From NCBI GenBank assembly GCA_021740385.1, contig JAIOZY010000005.1:1-64000 (forward strand): DNA of 64,000 nt, read 5' to 3'. The notes beneath the pieces are model-generated. The model saw only the letters and a list, made by a program, of their open reading frames with translations. It made no database searches and was not told where the DNA came from. The position numbers were made by a program, and so were the translations under genes. Position 1 is the stretch's first letter, and each line of letters starts with the position of its first letter. Positions 50,501 to 59,459 of this stretch are shown piece by piece. The DNA is from Prolixibacteraceae bacterium (lineage in GTDB: Bacteria > Bacteroidota > Bacteroidia > Bacteroidales > Prolixibacteraceae).

Positions 50501-51929
50501 AAGCCATTCCGGGTAAATTCGAAAACAGCGTGCTTAGTTTCCGTTGCGACTCCATCAGCTTGTTTTGATTTTCACGTTCTTCGGTCTGGTCGCGAAAAAC
50601 AAGAACGATCCCGGAAATTTTGCCGCTTTCATCAAAAATAGGGGCGCCACTGTCGGCTATGGGGGTTTTCCGGCCATCACGTGAAAGTAAAACGGTGTGG
50701 TTAGCCAGCCCCACAATCCGTCCCTGTTTCAATACTTTCTCAACCGGGCTTTCCACAACCTTATAGGTTTGCTCGTTCACAATATTAAACACCAGGCCTA
50801 CATCTTTACCGGCTGCTTTTTTTTCGGGCCAGCCGGTAAGCTGCTCGGCTACCGGGTTCATACGTATAACTTTGCCCTCATTGTCGGTTGTAATTACACC
50901 GTCGCCAATGCTGTAAAGGGTGATCCTGAATTCTTCGTGGGCTTCGTACAGTTTTTTGTAAAAGTTCTTTTGGCTTATCGAGTACAGTAAGGCCATTACT
51001 CCCAAAAGTGCAAGAAGTAAAAAAATGGTTGTGATTACCTGGTTTCCTGCATTGTAAAAAGTTCCTTCAAAAATTTCATCGATATCGGTTTTGGCAACAA
51101 GGTACCACGGTGTACCCGCGACGGGACCGGCCCAGGCCAATACATTAGCCCCACGGTAATCGACACCTTCAACAAAACCTTCGCCGCCAAGGGCTGCAAA
51201 AACAGCCGGCAAACTGGTTTGACTTAAAGGTACTTTCAAACCCAGTGAGGCATCTTCTACATGCCGTAATTCATTCAGAAAAATCACATGGTCATCTTCT
51301 TTCCGAACGATGAGTGTTTCGGAAGAACGGCTGGGCACGGGCCATGTTACAATAAGCGGGAAAATATTCAGTTCAGGATCGTGCCTGAAAACCATGTAGC
51401 CCAGCATTTTGTTTTCATCATCTAAAACAGGGGCAAAAAAATCAATGATGATTTTATTGCAGATTGGGCATTTGTAAAAACCCGAAGAGGTTGCTGTTTT
51501 TTGTTTAACCAAATGTTTAATTAGATCATCGGAAATGGTGTATTCCGTTTTTGAAAAGTCTTTTGTGGATATTACTTTTTTAAAATCAGGCGAATAAAAA
51601 CCAATGAAATAATATCCGTGTTCACTCTTTAAACCTTCAATACGGCCCGTTAAAATTTCCGTATTTGTTTCATCGGTACGTTCAAGCCAATTCTTGATTC
51701 TTTGAATCAAATAAATATTTTTGACAATTGTTTCAGAATCGTAAAGCTCATCGGCATACCACTCTGCCAGTTGACTGGTTTTAAGCGTGGCAATGGCTTT
51801 CAGTTCATTTTTATGCGAAGCAACAACTTCCTTTTGCTCATATTTGAACAACAGGTTTATTGCAAAAACAACAATTAAAGAAATCAAAACAAAAAGCCCC
51901 GAAAAAATATACCTGTTTTTATGCTTCAT
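47574..51929 (-). CDS. Giant Cache/multi-PAS histidine kinase
   Basis: 1451 residues. TM1 about 8-28, a dCache-like periplasmic sensor (30-290) that contains an isolated CxxC (Cys154-Pro-Ile-Cys157), and TM2 about 298-318. About seven PAS domains with PAC segments follow (330-1215; e.g. YSIGDGVITTDNEGKVIRMN, TLTNHATVGIFRTDSKGRT, VSQSPVSIIITNPEGVVEYV), then HisKA (LANMSHEIRTPLNSILG, near 1240) and HATPase (NNSLKFT, DTGIGI, GNGLGLSIV). No receiver or output domain. Such length is unusual even for multi-PAS kinases. A CxxC in an extracytoplasmic sensor could bind metal or sense redox state; that is inference. It is divergent from the MscS gene. Confidence 0.92.
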   Translation of the reverse strand: MKHKNRYIFSGLFVLISLIVVFAINLLFKYEQKEVVASHKNELKAIATLKTSQLAEWYADELYDSETIVKNIYLIQRIKNWLERTDETNTEILTGRIEGLKSEHGYYFIGFYSPDFKKVISTKDFSKTEYTISDDLIKHLVKQKTATSSGFYKCPICNKIIIDFFAPVLDDENKMLGYMVFRHDPELNIFPLIVTWPVPSRSSETLIVRKEDDHVIFLNELRHVEDASLGLKVPLSQTSLPAVFAALGGEGFVEGVDYRGANVLAWAGPVAGTPWYLVAKTDIDEIFEGTFYNAGNQVITTIFLLLALLGVMALLYSISQKNFYKKLYEAHEEFRITLYSIGDGVITTDNEGKVIRMNPVAEQLTGWPEKKAAGKDVGLVFNIVNEQTYKVVESPVEKVLKQGRIVGLANHTVLLSRDGRKTPIADSGAPIFDESGKISGIVLVFRDQTEERENQNKLMESQRKLSTLFSNLPGMAYRCKNDRNWTMEFISSGCTGLTGYASEELEENRSKAYNDLIVNADRDYVWDEIQKSLAIKKGYTIEYRITTKSGKIKWVWEKGRGIFDDKGELLALEGFISDINERKLYEDALKASENLFQTLTNHATVGIFRTDSKGRTTYVNPMWSRLSGLSPFEAQDMKWAIAVHPEDREAVIDGWSEAFNNKKESFTEYRFIHPDGKIVWVSGHAVPELDAKGNLAGYIGTISDITPQKTALRMLRESEEKYRLIIQNQSELVVKVDAENRYQFVSKSYCELFGKTEAELIGNSFMPLVHEDDKAGTENEMKKLFAPPYTCYIEQRAFTTKGWRWLSWSDKAVLDENNRVVSVIGVGRDIHEKKLAEERVKSLSKIVEETQDEIYVFDSEKFKFIYLNQSAMSNLGYSSDEILQMAPYDIKPEFTLKEFETILKPLTEGEKANIGFETIHQRKDGTKYPVEAHLQFIEYEGRKAVCAFIRDITQRKEAADQIIKSSLLLRTIIDNLPDAIYMKDTEGKKLIANKADVENCGVNSEEELLGKDDFELFPPEMAQHFWEDDLTVLKKGIPVINREERLTNRFGQTKMLLSSKVPLKAADGKIIGLVGVGRDITREKEAEAEAAKLAKAVSQSPVSIIITNPEGVVEYVNPKFSEVTGYTNDEVIGKNPRILKSGHHDKPFYKEMWKKLEAGKDWSGEILNRKKNGELFWESAIISPILDDQGEILYYVGIKEDITEKKKMMEELVQAKDRAEESDQLKSSFLANMSHEIRTPLNSILGFSNFLASEEELSKENKIEFSAIINKSADSLLQIINDIIDISSLETGQLKLFPGIHEVSPVIKSLHTVFSRKKLEIDKANIEIEIKTKTGVKVYADENRLIQIFTNLLNNSLKFTEKGKISFGVESVDDAFVTMFVADTGIGIKKEHQQAVFERFRQGENNKTRSKGGNGLGLSIVKNLIELMGGKIWIESEEGKGSVFRFTLPVR

Positions 51930-52151
51930 AATTTTTTCGTTTCAAATACAGAAAAACTAAAAATACAATAATTAATTGAAACAAATTAATAAAAACTTTT
52001 ACAGGGTAAATATGCCGTGGGAAGGCATTAGATTCAAAGCACCCTGACGGTCGTTGCAATTGTGTAATAAAACAAAATCACTGATAATTTTACAGGTTCA
52101 AAAATCTTTTTAAATTTATTGAAAAAAATAATAACAAATATCACAACTGTT

Positions 52152-53066
52152 ATGGAAAAATATATTGAAGGCTCTTTTTGGGAAGAACTGTTTCGGATCA
52201 TCTTGAACTGGCTGGTATCCAATATGCCCGGAATAATTGTTGTATTTATTATTTTATTTGTTGCCATTTGGCTGTTAAAATTTTTCTTAAAACGTATCTC
52301 GAAAATAATCATTAGCAGGGCACACAAAAATGTAAAAACCGATGCATCCGAAACGGAAAAACGCATTAACACCCTAATGGGCATCGTGCTTGGAATAGGA
52401 AAAATCATTGCATGGATCATTGCCATCATCATATTGCTTGAAAAGTTTGGCATTGACATCCGCCCAATCCTGGCCGGGGCAGGGATTATTGGCCTGGCTG
52501 TAGGTTTCGGTGCCCAGGAGTTGGTCAGGGATTTTATTTCAGGTTTTTTCATGTTGCTCGAAAACCAGGTCCGGACCGGCGATGTAGCCATTATTAACGG
52601 CACCGGCGGCCTTGTTGAAAAAATTGAAATGCGCACCATTACCCTGCGCGACTTTTCGGGGGTTGTGCATGTTTTCCAGAACGGCAAAATCAATTCGTTG
52701 TCGAACATGACCAAAGAGTGGTCGGCCATGGTGTTCGATATGGGAGTGGCTTACAAGGAAGACCCGGATACGGTAATGGCCATCATGTCGGAAATTGGCG
52801 AACAGTTACGAAAAGACCCGAAATTCGGGCCGCGCATACTTGAGCCCATCGAAGTATTTGGCGTTAACGAATTTGCAAACAGCGCTGTTGTCATCAGGGC
52901 ACGTATTAAAACCAAACCTATTGAACAATGGGAAATTGGCCGCGAATACCGTAAACGGCTTAAAAAAGCATTCGACCAAAAAGGCATCGAAATACCGTTC
53001 CCGCACACAACCATTTACTGGGGCGAAAAAATTGATGCCCTCAAGATAAAAAACGAAAAAAACTGA
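52152..53066 (+). CDS. MscS-family mechanosensitive channel
   Basis: 304 residues. Three membrane helices (about 20-45, 80-100, 105-135) with the pore-lining TM3 AGAGIIGLAVGFGAQELVRD (Gly/Ala packing as in MscS), then the beta domain (VRTGDVAIINGTGGLVEKIE, TITLRDFSGVVHVFQNGKIN) and the C-terminal alpha/beta part ending PFPHTTIYWGE, the conserved IPFPxxT box. It opens on hypo-osmotic shock. The ATG at 52152 is preferred; a TTG eleven codons upstream is possible. It is transcribed divergently from the giant kinase. Confidence 0.94.
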   Translation: MEKYIEGSFWEELFRIILNWLVSNMPGIIVVFIILFVAIWLLKFFLKRISKIIISRAHKNVKTDASETEKRINTLMGIVLGIGKIIAWIIAIIILLEKFGIDIRPILAGAGIIGLAVGFGAQELVRDFISGFFMLLENQVRTGDVAIINGTGGLVEKIEMRTITLRDFSGVVHVFQNGKINSLSNMTKEWSAMVFDMGVAYKEDPDTVMAIMSEIGEQLRKDPKFGPRILEPIEVFGVNEFANSAVVIRARIKTKPIEQWEIGREYRKRLKKAFDQKGIEIPFPHTTIYWGEKIDALKIKNEKN

Positions 53067-53229
53067 AAGGTTATACCGTAAAAAAGGCCATAAAAAACTT
53101 TGCAACAGTTTATCTGTTTAAACTTATACCCTCACCCGTTGACTGCGGGCATGGCTCAAAAATGTTTTGTCACATTATAATAAAAAGTATATTTATAGAA
53201 AATAAAAGATAAACCAAAATCGTATACCA

Positions 53230-54870
53230 ATGAATCGCAACAATTTAGCCGAACTCTACACAAATTCTTTTCGGAATAACTGGTACCTGCCCGTTTTTTC
53301 CGACTACGGTGGTGAAACATTCACCTATGGGAGTGTAGCCCAGTCAATCAACACATTAATGGCCATGTTCAAAAAAGCCGGTCTGAAAAAGGGTGACAAA
53401 GTGGCCATATACGGGCGGAATTCTTCCAACTGGGGGAAAATTTTCCTGGCCTGCATCGCTTATGGTGTAATTGCCGTGCCCATCCTGCCCGATTTTATTC
53501 CCGAAAACGTTCACCACATTGTGAACCATTCGGGTGCGCTCTTTCTTTTCGCGGCAAAACCACTTTACGAAAACCTGAACCCCGATGAAATGAAAAATCT
53601 GAAAGGCACACTTGCCATTGAGGATTTTTCGGTGCTGCAAAGTAAAAGCAGCGAGTTGCAAAAACTTTCGGAAGAAGGCCTTAAAATGATGCAGGAGGAT
53701 GTGGTTAAAAAAGAAGATTTTGCCTTTCACGAAACACCCCGCGAGGAATTACTGATCCTCTCGTATACATCGGGCTCATCGGGCTTCTCTAAGGGCGTAA
53801 TGATACCCGTACGCAGTGTGTTCTCGAATGTGATTTTCGCCCAGGACCACATGCCGCTAAAGGCTGGCGACAAATTGGTTTCGTTTTTGCCCATGGCACA
53901 CGTTTTCGGACTTTTGTTCGAATTTCTTTTCCCGGTAACCATGGGTTGCCACACAACCTTCCTGAACAAAATGCCCAGCCCGCAGGTACTCATCAAATCG
54001 TTCCAGGAGGTTAAACCCCACCTGATATTATCGGTACCCCTCGTTATTGAAAAAATTTACAAGAAAAGGTTGCTGCCTACGTTGCAAAAGCCTGTAATGA
54101 AAGTATTACTGGCAATTCCGGGCATCAATTCGTTGCTCCACAAAAAAATAAAAGCTAAACTCGTTGAAACCTTCGGTGGCCGCTTCCACGAAATTGTAAT
54201 TGGTGGAGCAGCGCTTAGCGCCGAGGTTGAAAAATTCTTCCGCAAAATTAAATTCCCGTTTACCATTGGTTACGGAATGACCGAATGCGGACCGCTTATC
54301 AGCTACGCTGCATGGAATGTAACCCAACCCTTCTCGGCAGGCAAACTTGTCGACCGCATGGAAGTCCGTATCGATTCGGACGATCCGTACAACGTTGTTG
54401 GCGAAATACAGGTTAAAGGCGAAAACAACATGCTTGGCTATTATAAAAACGACGAGGCAAACAAAAACACGTTTACCGACGATGGCTGGCTGCGAACCGG
54501 CGATTTAGGGATAATTGACAAAGAAAACTTTATTTACATAAAAGGACGCTCGAAAAACATGTTGCTCGGGCCAAGCGGCCAGAATATTTATCCCGAAGAG
54601 CTTGAAGCAAAACTCAGCAACATGCCGTATGTGCAGGAATGCGTTATCGTACAGCGTAAATCAAAACTGGTTGCCATGGTTTATCCCGACAAGGAAGCCT
54701 TAAAGGCCGAGGGACATGAAGAAAATGACCTTGAAAACCTTATGGCCGAAAACCGCAAGCACTTTAATCATTCGGTTGCTGCTTACGAACAACTCTCGAT
54801 CATCGAAATTGTAGACGAAGAATTTGTTAAAACACCCAAAAGGAACATTAAACGGTTTTTGTATACTTAA
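53230..54870 (+). CDS. AMP-forming acyl-CoA synthetase
   Basis: 546 residues. ANL superfamily motifs: P-loop LSYTSGSSGFSKGVMIP (core satisfied, Ser where most have Pro), A5 TIGYGMTECGPLISY, A7 WLRTGDLGIIDKENFIYIKGR and the C-terminal catalytic Lys in VKTPKRNIKRF. The enzyme activates a carboxylate to acyl-AMP and then acyl-CoA. Sequence resembles medium/long-chain fatty acid ligases of Bacteroidota, but chain length cannot be read off. A small zinc-ribbon-like gene follows by 27 bases, probably in the same operon. Confidence 0.92.
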   Translation: MNRNNLAELYTNSFRNNWYLPVFSDYGGETFTYGSVAQSINTLMAMFKKAGLKKGDKVAIYGRNSSNWGKIFLACIAYGVIAVPILPDFIPENVHHIVNHSGALFLFAAKPLYENLNPDEMKNLKGTLAIEDFSVLQSKSSELQKLSEEGLKMMQEDVVKKEDFAFHETPREELLILSYTSGSSGFSKGVMIPVRSVFSNVIFAQDHMPLKAGDKLVSFLPMAHVFGLLFEFLFPVTMGCHTTFLNKMPSPQVLIKSFQEVKPHLILSVPLVIEKIYKKRLLPTLQKPVMKVLLAIPGINSLLHKKIKAKLVETFGGRFHEIVIGGAALSAEVEKFFRKIKFPFTIGYGMTECGPLISYAAWNVTQPFSAGKLVDRMEVRIDSDDPYNVVGEIQVKGENNMLGYYKNDEANKNTFTDDGWLRTGDLGIIDKENFIYIKGRSKNMLLGPSGQNIYPEELEAKLSNMPYVQECVIVQRKSKLVAMVYPDKEALKAEGHEENDLENLMAENRKHFNHSVAAYEQLSIIEIVDEEFVKTPKRNIKRFLYT

Positions 54871-54897
54871 TACGGCACTGTGCTTTTTGAACGGCCA

Positions 54898-55263
54898 ATG
54901 ATGGAGCTTCTACCACCCGTAATTTTGGAATGCCCCGATTGCGGCGAAATATATTTTATCGGCAACCCGCTGAACAACAAGCCATCGGAAAAGCGAATCA
55001 CCTTTTCCGATGGCTTCTTTATTGATGACCTAAACCCGCGAATACCCGGCATTATTGGTTGCATAACCTGCGAACTGGGCTTTTTCACCGAAAACGGGAA
55101 AACGGTTGCAAACCCCACATGGTACGAATTCAATCAAAAATGGAAACACATCAAAAGAGCCGAACCCCCTACTGCCGGCAACCTGGCCCTTGAGCTGCGT
55201 ACCCGCCGAAAGATGGACAAAAAAGCCAAAAAAGGCGAATCAGAAATTTTCAGGATAAACTAA
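54898..55263 (+). CDS. Small zinc-ribbon-like hypothetical protein
   Basis: 121 residues. Two CxxC knuckles (ILECPDCGEIYF near 10-20 and GIIGCITCELGFF near 55-65) would bind one zinc ion; the C-terminus is basic (ALELRTRRKMDKKAKKGES). No family recognised. Two adjacent ATG codons (54898, 54901) are possible starts and a GTG lies at 54880. Its place right after the acyl-CoA synthetase suggests co-expression, not a known shared role. Confidence 0.72.
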   Translation: MMELLPPVILECPDCGEIYFIGNPLNNKPSEKRITFSDGFFIDDLNPRIPGIIGCITCELGFFTENGKTVANPTWYEFNQKWKHIKRAEPPTAGNLALELRTRRKMDKKAKKGESEIFRIN

Positions 55264-55376
55264 TTGTCAACCACCAGCCAATAACCATAAGCCAACAGCC
55301 TTTTCAACGTTAATTATCCTTAAATCTAAACCTTTTAACAGAAATTGACCTTTTAGTAATGCCATTAAAATAGCGA
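55264..55376. repeat. Short degenerate intergenic repeats
   Basis: After the stop codon the plus strand runs through imperfect CCA-rich units (CAACCACCAGCCAATAACC, then ATAAGCCAACAGCC). A similar low-complexity run of short units occurs at 60011-60118. No gene is seen. Confidence 0.35.
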
Positions 55377-55392
55377 TTGTATGAAAATCGAT

Positions 55393-55400
55393 TAATTTTG
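55393..55400 (+). promoter_or_regulatory. Promoter of the TPR-EamA-S41-ruvC operon
   Basis: TAATTTTG matches TAnnTTTG; transcription would start near 55407, so the ATG at 55419 is the likely start and the upstream in-frame extension is not translated. Confidence 0.55.
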
Positions 55401-55418
55401 CGTGACAAATTGAATTGG

Positions 55419-57281
55419 ATGAAGAAGCTTTTACTTTACATATTGCTACTATTTTTCACAGCAGCCCTGCCGGCACAACAAACCGAAAATCGGAACAAGG
55501 CCCAACTGGCCTCTTCGTATTACCGAAACAACGAATTCGAAAAAGCCGCACCCCTTTATCTCGAACTTTACGAAACAACCAAAGTCAATTACTATTTCGA
55601 CAATTACATTAATTGCCTGGTGGGCATGAAGGATTATGATGAAGCCGAAAAAGCACTGAAAAAACAGCTCAGGAGGCATAAAACCACCACCCTGCAAATA
55701 AACCTCGGTTTTATTTACAAAGAAAAAGGCGAAATAGATAAAGCCAATTCCGTTTTCGACGAGGTTATTGAAGACCTAAGCAAAAGCAAGGGCGCTATTA
55801 TATCGGTGGCCAATAATTTTTTCAGCAAAAGGGAATACGAATACGCCGAAAGAACTTATCTGAAAGGGCGGGAACTGCTCGAGGGCGAAATGTTCAGGCC
55901 CAACATTGCCACCATATACGCCTACACACGCAACTACGACAAAATGATGAACGAGTACATGCTCATGCTCAGCGAAGACGAGTCGAACCTGGCCAGTGTT
56001 GAAGGGCGTTTAAACTCACTGCTCCGATACGACTTTGACAATTCGCTAAGCAACACCATCAAACGCGAAATACTAAAAAACATACAGGAAAAACCTGAAA
56101 TTCTGGTATATAACCGTTTGTTGATTTGGTTTTTTGTACACGGACAAAACTACAAGCAAGCACTGGTACACGCCATAGCACTCGACAAACGGACCAAATC
56201 GGAAGAATCGAACATTCTGAATTTTTCAAAATCGGCGGCACAAATCAGGCAATTCGATGTTGCCCTTTCCGGGCTCAATTACCTAAACGAGCGGAAACCG
56301 GTTGTCAACAACCTGCCCGAAGTTCGCAAACAACTGGTTAGCACAGAATACCGAAAGTACATTTCGCAGCCAAAAAACAAACGAAGCGGAGAAAACAAGC
56401 TTGTAGAAAAATTTGAAACCATCCTTAATGATTACGGTTACACCAACGAAACGGTAGCGTTTTCGATTGATTATGCTCACTTCCTGGCCTTTCACCAAAA
56501 CAAAACCGGCGAGGCCAATGAAATACTTAACAAAGCCCTTAATGCCCGCGAACTAAGCAACCAACAGCGCTCGGCACTGAAAATTGAACAGGCCGACATC
56601 ATGGTTTACGACAACAAACTTTGGGAAGCCACACTGCTTTATGCCCAACTCATTGATGCCAACCGTGAAAGCCCGCTGGGCGACGAAGTAAAATTAAAAA
56701 AAGCAAAACTGGGCTTTTACCTCGGCGAAATTGGTTGGGCTAAAGCCCAGCTCGACGCGCTAAAAGCAAGCACATCGAAACTGATTGCCAACGATGCCAT
56801 GGAACTTTCGCTGCTCATAGCCGACAGCTACGAACTGGATACCATTTCGGAACCCCTGCAAATATTTGCTCGCGGCGACCTGCTAACCTACCAGAACAAG
56901 GACAGCCTGGCAATGGCCACATACGATTCAATTGTACAACTTTTCCCGGGCCATAACCTGCAGGATAAAATTTTGATGCGCAAGGCCCGCATAAGCGAAA
57001 AAAACTTCGATTTTGAAAAAGCAATTTCGTATTACAACGAGATAGTGCAAAACCACACCTGGTCGACATCGGCCGATGATGCACTCTACAAATTGGCTTT
57101 GCTTTATGAAACACGTTTCAACAACACCGAAAAAGCACAGGAACTTTACAAACAAATGATGCTTAATTACCCGGGAAGCATTTACACCGAGGATGCCCGA
57201 ACACGTTTCAGGATATTGAGGGGCGATAAAATTGAAGAAGATTTACCCGATTACGAAGCTGAATTCTTCCGTGACCTCTGA
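55419..57281 (+). CDS. Exported tetratricopeptide-repeat protein
   Basis: 620 residues with a signal peptide (MKKLLLYILLLFFTAALPA). The mature protein is an array of helical TPR-type repeats from about 25 to 600 (AQLASSYYRNNEFEKAAPLY, YFDNYINCLVGMKDYDEAEK, LQINLGFIYKEKGEIDKANS, ALYKLALLYETRFNNTEKAQ). Periplasmic TPR proteins usually act as scaffolds; several in Bacteroidota belong to T9SS or outer-membrane assembly, but this one is not assignable. First gene of an operon whose next gene starts inside its last codons. Confidence 0.88.
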   Translation: MKKLLLYILLLFFTAALPAQQTENRNKAQLASSYYRNNEFEKAAPLYLELYETTKVNYYFDNYINCLVGMKDYDEAEKALKKQLRRHKTTTLQINLGFIYKEKGEIDKANSVFDEVIEDLSKSKGAIISVANNFFSKREYEYAERTYLKGRELLEGEMFRPNIATIYAYTRNYDKMMNEYMLMLSEDESNLASVEGRLNSLLRYDFDNSLSNTIKREILKNIQEKPEILVYNRLLIWFFVHGQNYKQALVHAIALDKRTKSEESNILNFSKSAAQIRQFDVALSGLNYLNERKPVVNNLPEVRKQLVSTEYRKYISQPKNKRSGENKLVEKFETILNDYGYTNETVAFSIDYAHFLAFHQNKTGEANEILNKALNARELSNQQRSALKIEQADIMVYDNKLWEATLLYAQLIDANRESPLGDEVKLKKAKLGFYLGEIGWAKAQLDALKASTSKLIANDAMELSLLIADSYELDTISEPLQIFARGDLLTYQNKDSLAMATYDSIVQLFPGHNLQDKILMRKARISEKNFDFEKAISYYNEIVQNHTWSTSADDALYKLALLYETRFNNTEKAQELYKQMMLNYPGSIYTEDARTRFRILRGDKIEEDLPDYEAEFFRDL

Positions 57282-58188
57282 AAACCATAAAAAAATAAAC
57301 GACCGCCATGCACTCATTTTTGCCCTGGTAGCGGTAATGTTTTGGGCTACTGTACCTACTGCGTTTAAAATCGGACTTCAGTCATTCTCCCCCGCCCAAC
57401 TCATTTTTTTTGCCTCGGGTGTAACCCTGGTCATCCTGCTCGTTTTACTGGCATCCGAAAAAAAATTAACAACGGTTTTCAGGGTTTCAAAAAAAGAATG
57501 GTTGCTTTCATCCCTCCTGGGTTTTTTCAATCCCTTTGCATACTACATTATCCTGCTAAAAGGATATTCCATTTTACCCGCACAGGTAGCACAGCCGGTA
57601 AACATGACCTGGCCCCTTATTCTTGTTATCCTCTCGGCCCCGTTGCTCGGGCAAAAAATAACGATAAAAAACCTTGTTGCACTGCTCATTGGCTTTGCCG
57701 GGGTTTTGCTCATTTCGTCGAGGGGTAAAGGTTTTTTTATAGAAAAAAACGATTGGAACGGGATATTGCTGTGCCTGGGAAGTGCATTTATATGGGCCCT
57801 GTACTGGATTTTTAACGTTAAACGAAAAGCCGGCCAGCTTACCGGATTGTTCCTGAATTTTCTTTTCGGCTTTGGTTACCTGTTTGTTTTTTTACTCCTC
57901 ACCAACTCGCTCAAAATCCAAACCGGGAAAAGCTTGTGGGCAGCAGTTTATATTGGTTTTTTCGAAATAGGGATAACCTTTGTCTTTTGGCTAAAAGCCC
58001 TGTCGCTTTCAAGTAATAATTCAAAAATTGCCAATTATATTTACCTGGCTCCTTTCCTGTCACTTATCCCCGTCCACTTTATCCTGAAGGAAACCATTCA
58101 TTCAACCACCATTATTGGCTTATTTTTTATAATTTCAGGGATTCTGTTTCAACAAACCACTTTCAGAAATAAAAAAAGGGAATCATGA
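57271..58188 (+). CDS. EamA/DMT-family transporter
   Basis: 305 residues, ten predicted membrane helices in two EamA repeats (FALVAVMFWATVPTAFKIGL and GILLCLGSAFIWALYWIFNV open the halves; AQPVNMTWPLILVILSAPLL is typical). It exports or imports small metabolites by an unknown specificity. There is no ATG at the N-terminus; I chose GTG at 57271, overlapping the TPR gene by 11 bases, over a TTG at 57232 that would add 13 residues. Its own stop shares ATGA with the protease gene. Confidence 0.88.
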   Translation: MTSENHKKINDRHALIFALVAVMFWATVPTAFKIGLQSFSPAQLIFFASGVTLVILLVLLASEKKLTTVFRVSKKEWLLSSLLGFFNPFAYYIILLKGYSILPAQVAQPVNMTWPLILVILSAPLLGQKITIKNLVALLIGFAGVLLISSRGKGFFIEKNDWNGILLCLGSAFIWALYWIFNVKRKAGQLTGLFLNFLFGFGYLFVFLLLTNSLKIQTGKSLWAAVYIGFFEIGITFVFWLKALSLSSNNSKIANYIYLAPFLSLIPVHFILKETIHSTTIIGLFFIISGILFQQTTFRNKKRES

Positions 58189-59459
58189 AAATTACGCAAA
58201 ACCGGATACAATATTTACTTATTGCAGCAATACTTCCGGTAGTTTTCTGCTGCGAATCATCGTTTCCCGAAAAACCCGAAAAAACGGCCAACGAATACAT
58301 TTACGAACAATTTCTCGACTGGTACCTTTGGTACGATCAAATACCCGATATTGACCCCACGGGCATAGATACGGAAGAGGCATTGATTGATTCAATACGC
58401 CACCCCAACGATCGCTGGAGTTATTCAACCGCTTACAGCCTGATTGAAAAATGGTATGAAAGAGGGGAATACAAAGGTTTTGGCGGAGGCTTTATGATCG
58501 ATATTGATGGGTTTATCAAAATTTCATTCGTTTACAACAACTCCCCACTTGCAAACAAGGGCGTTAACAGGGGCTGGAAAGTACTTTCGGTTAACGGATT
58601 TACCGTGAATGAAACTGACAGCGTTAATGCAGCCCTTTCTTCAGATGGCGAAGTGCTATTTGAGATGGAAAACCTTGAAGGCAACAAACACACTTTTGGT
58701 TTAATTAGACAGGAAATTACCACCAATTCCGTTATCCATTCAAGCGTACACAGAATAAACGGGCACAATATCGGGTATTTTGTACTGAATAATTTCATCA
58801 ACACATCGCCGGGCGAACTAAAAACCGTAATCGACACATTCAAACAACACAACATAACCGATTTAATTATTGACCTGCGTTACAACGGCGGGGGGTTGAA
58901 CAATGTTGCCTACCAGCTTATTGGAATGATTGGCGGGGAAACACTGAACGGACAGGTTATTTCAACTCAGATTCATAACGACAAACATTCGGACAGCGAT
59001 AAACCGCAAATATTAAACTACGAAGGCCCGTTTTTCGACGTGCAAAATGTATGTTTCATCACTACCCGCCAAACAGCCTCGGCCAGCGAACTGGTTATAA
59101 ACTCCATCGAACCGTTTAACAATGTTGGCCTTGTTGGCAGCAATACGCACGGGAAACCCGTAGGCATGTACATTTTTAATGTTGAAAAACTCGATCTGGC
59201 CATCCTGCCTATCTGCTTTAAAACAATAAACAGCATGGGTTACGGCGATTATTATAACGGGCTTGCTGTTGATGTTACCGAAACCGATGACCTGGACCAC
59301 AACTGGGGCGATCCCGCCGAAGCCATGTTCAAAACAGCTGTAGATTACCTCACAGTCCCGGCACTTGCAACAACCGGAACATCGCTGAAAAAACAACAGG
59401 CATTACAACAAAAACCGCTGCAATATAAAGGCATTAACCGGTTAATAAACGCGTACTGA
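58185..59459 (+). CDS. S41-family (C-terminal processing) peptidase, lipoprotein
   Basis: 424 residues. The signal ends VVFCC, giving a lipidated Cys22 or 23. A helical N-terminal part (35-95) contains WYLWYDQIPD, then a PDZ domain (about 96-175; SPLANKGVNRGWKVLSVNG) and the tail-specific protease domain (LIIDLRYNGGGLNNVAYQLI). TASASELVINS (297-307) holds the nucleophilic Ser and the Lys in THGKPVG (near 325) completes the Ser/Lys dyad. Periplasmic or surface degradation of proteins with exposed C-termini is expected. Overlaps the EamA gene by 4 bases and ruvC by 1. Confidence 0.93.
   Translation: MKITQNRIQYLLIAAILPVVFCCESSFPEKPEKTANEYIYEQFLDWYLWYDQIPDIDPTGIDTEEALIDSIRHPNDRWSYSTAYSLIEKWYERGEYKGFGGGFMIDIDGFIKISFVYNNSPLANKGVNRGWKVLSVNGFTVNETDSVNAALSSDGEVLFEMENLEGNKHTFGLIRQEITTNSVIHSSVHRINGHNIGYFVLNNFINTSPGELKTVIDTFKQHNITDLIIDLRYNGGGLNNVAYQLIGMIGGETLNGQVISTQIHNDKHSDSDKPQILNYEGPFFDVQNVCFITTRQTASASELVINSIEPFNNVGLVGSNTHGKPVGMYIFNVEKLDLAILPICFKTINSMGYGDYYNGLAVDVTETDDLDHNWGDPAEAMFKTAVDYLTVPALATTGTSLKKQQALQQKPLQYKGINRLINAY

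Noticed and set aside
53770-53810. Defective P-loop in the acyl-CoA synthetase (SGSSGFSKG)
   Set aside because: It still fits the AMP-binding signature; Ser for Pro is an allowed variation.
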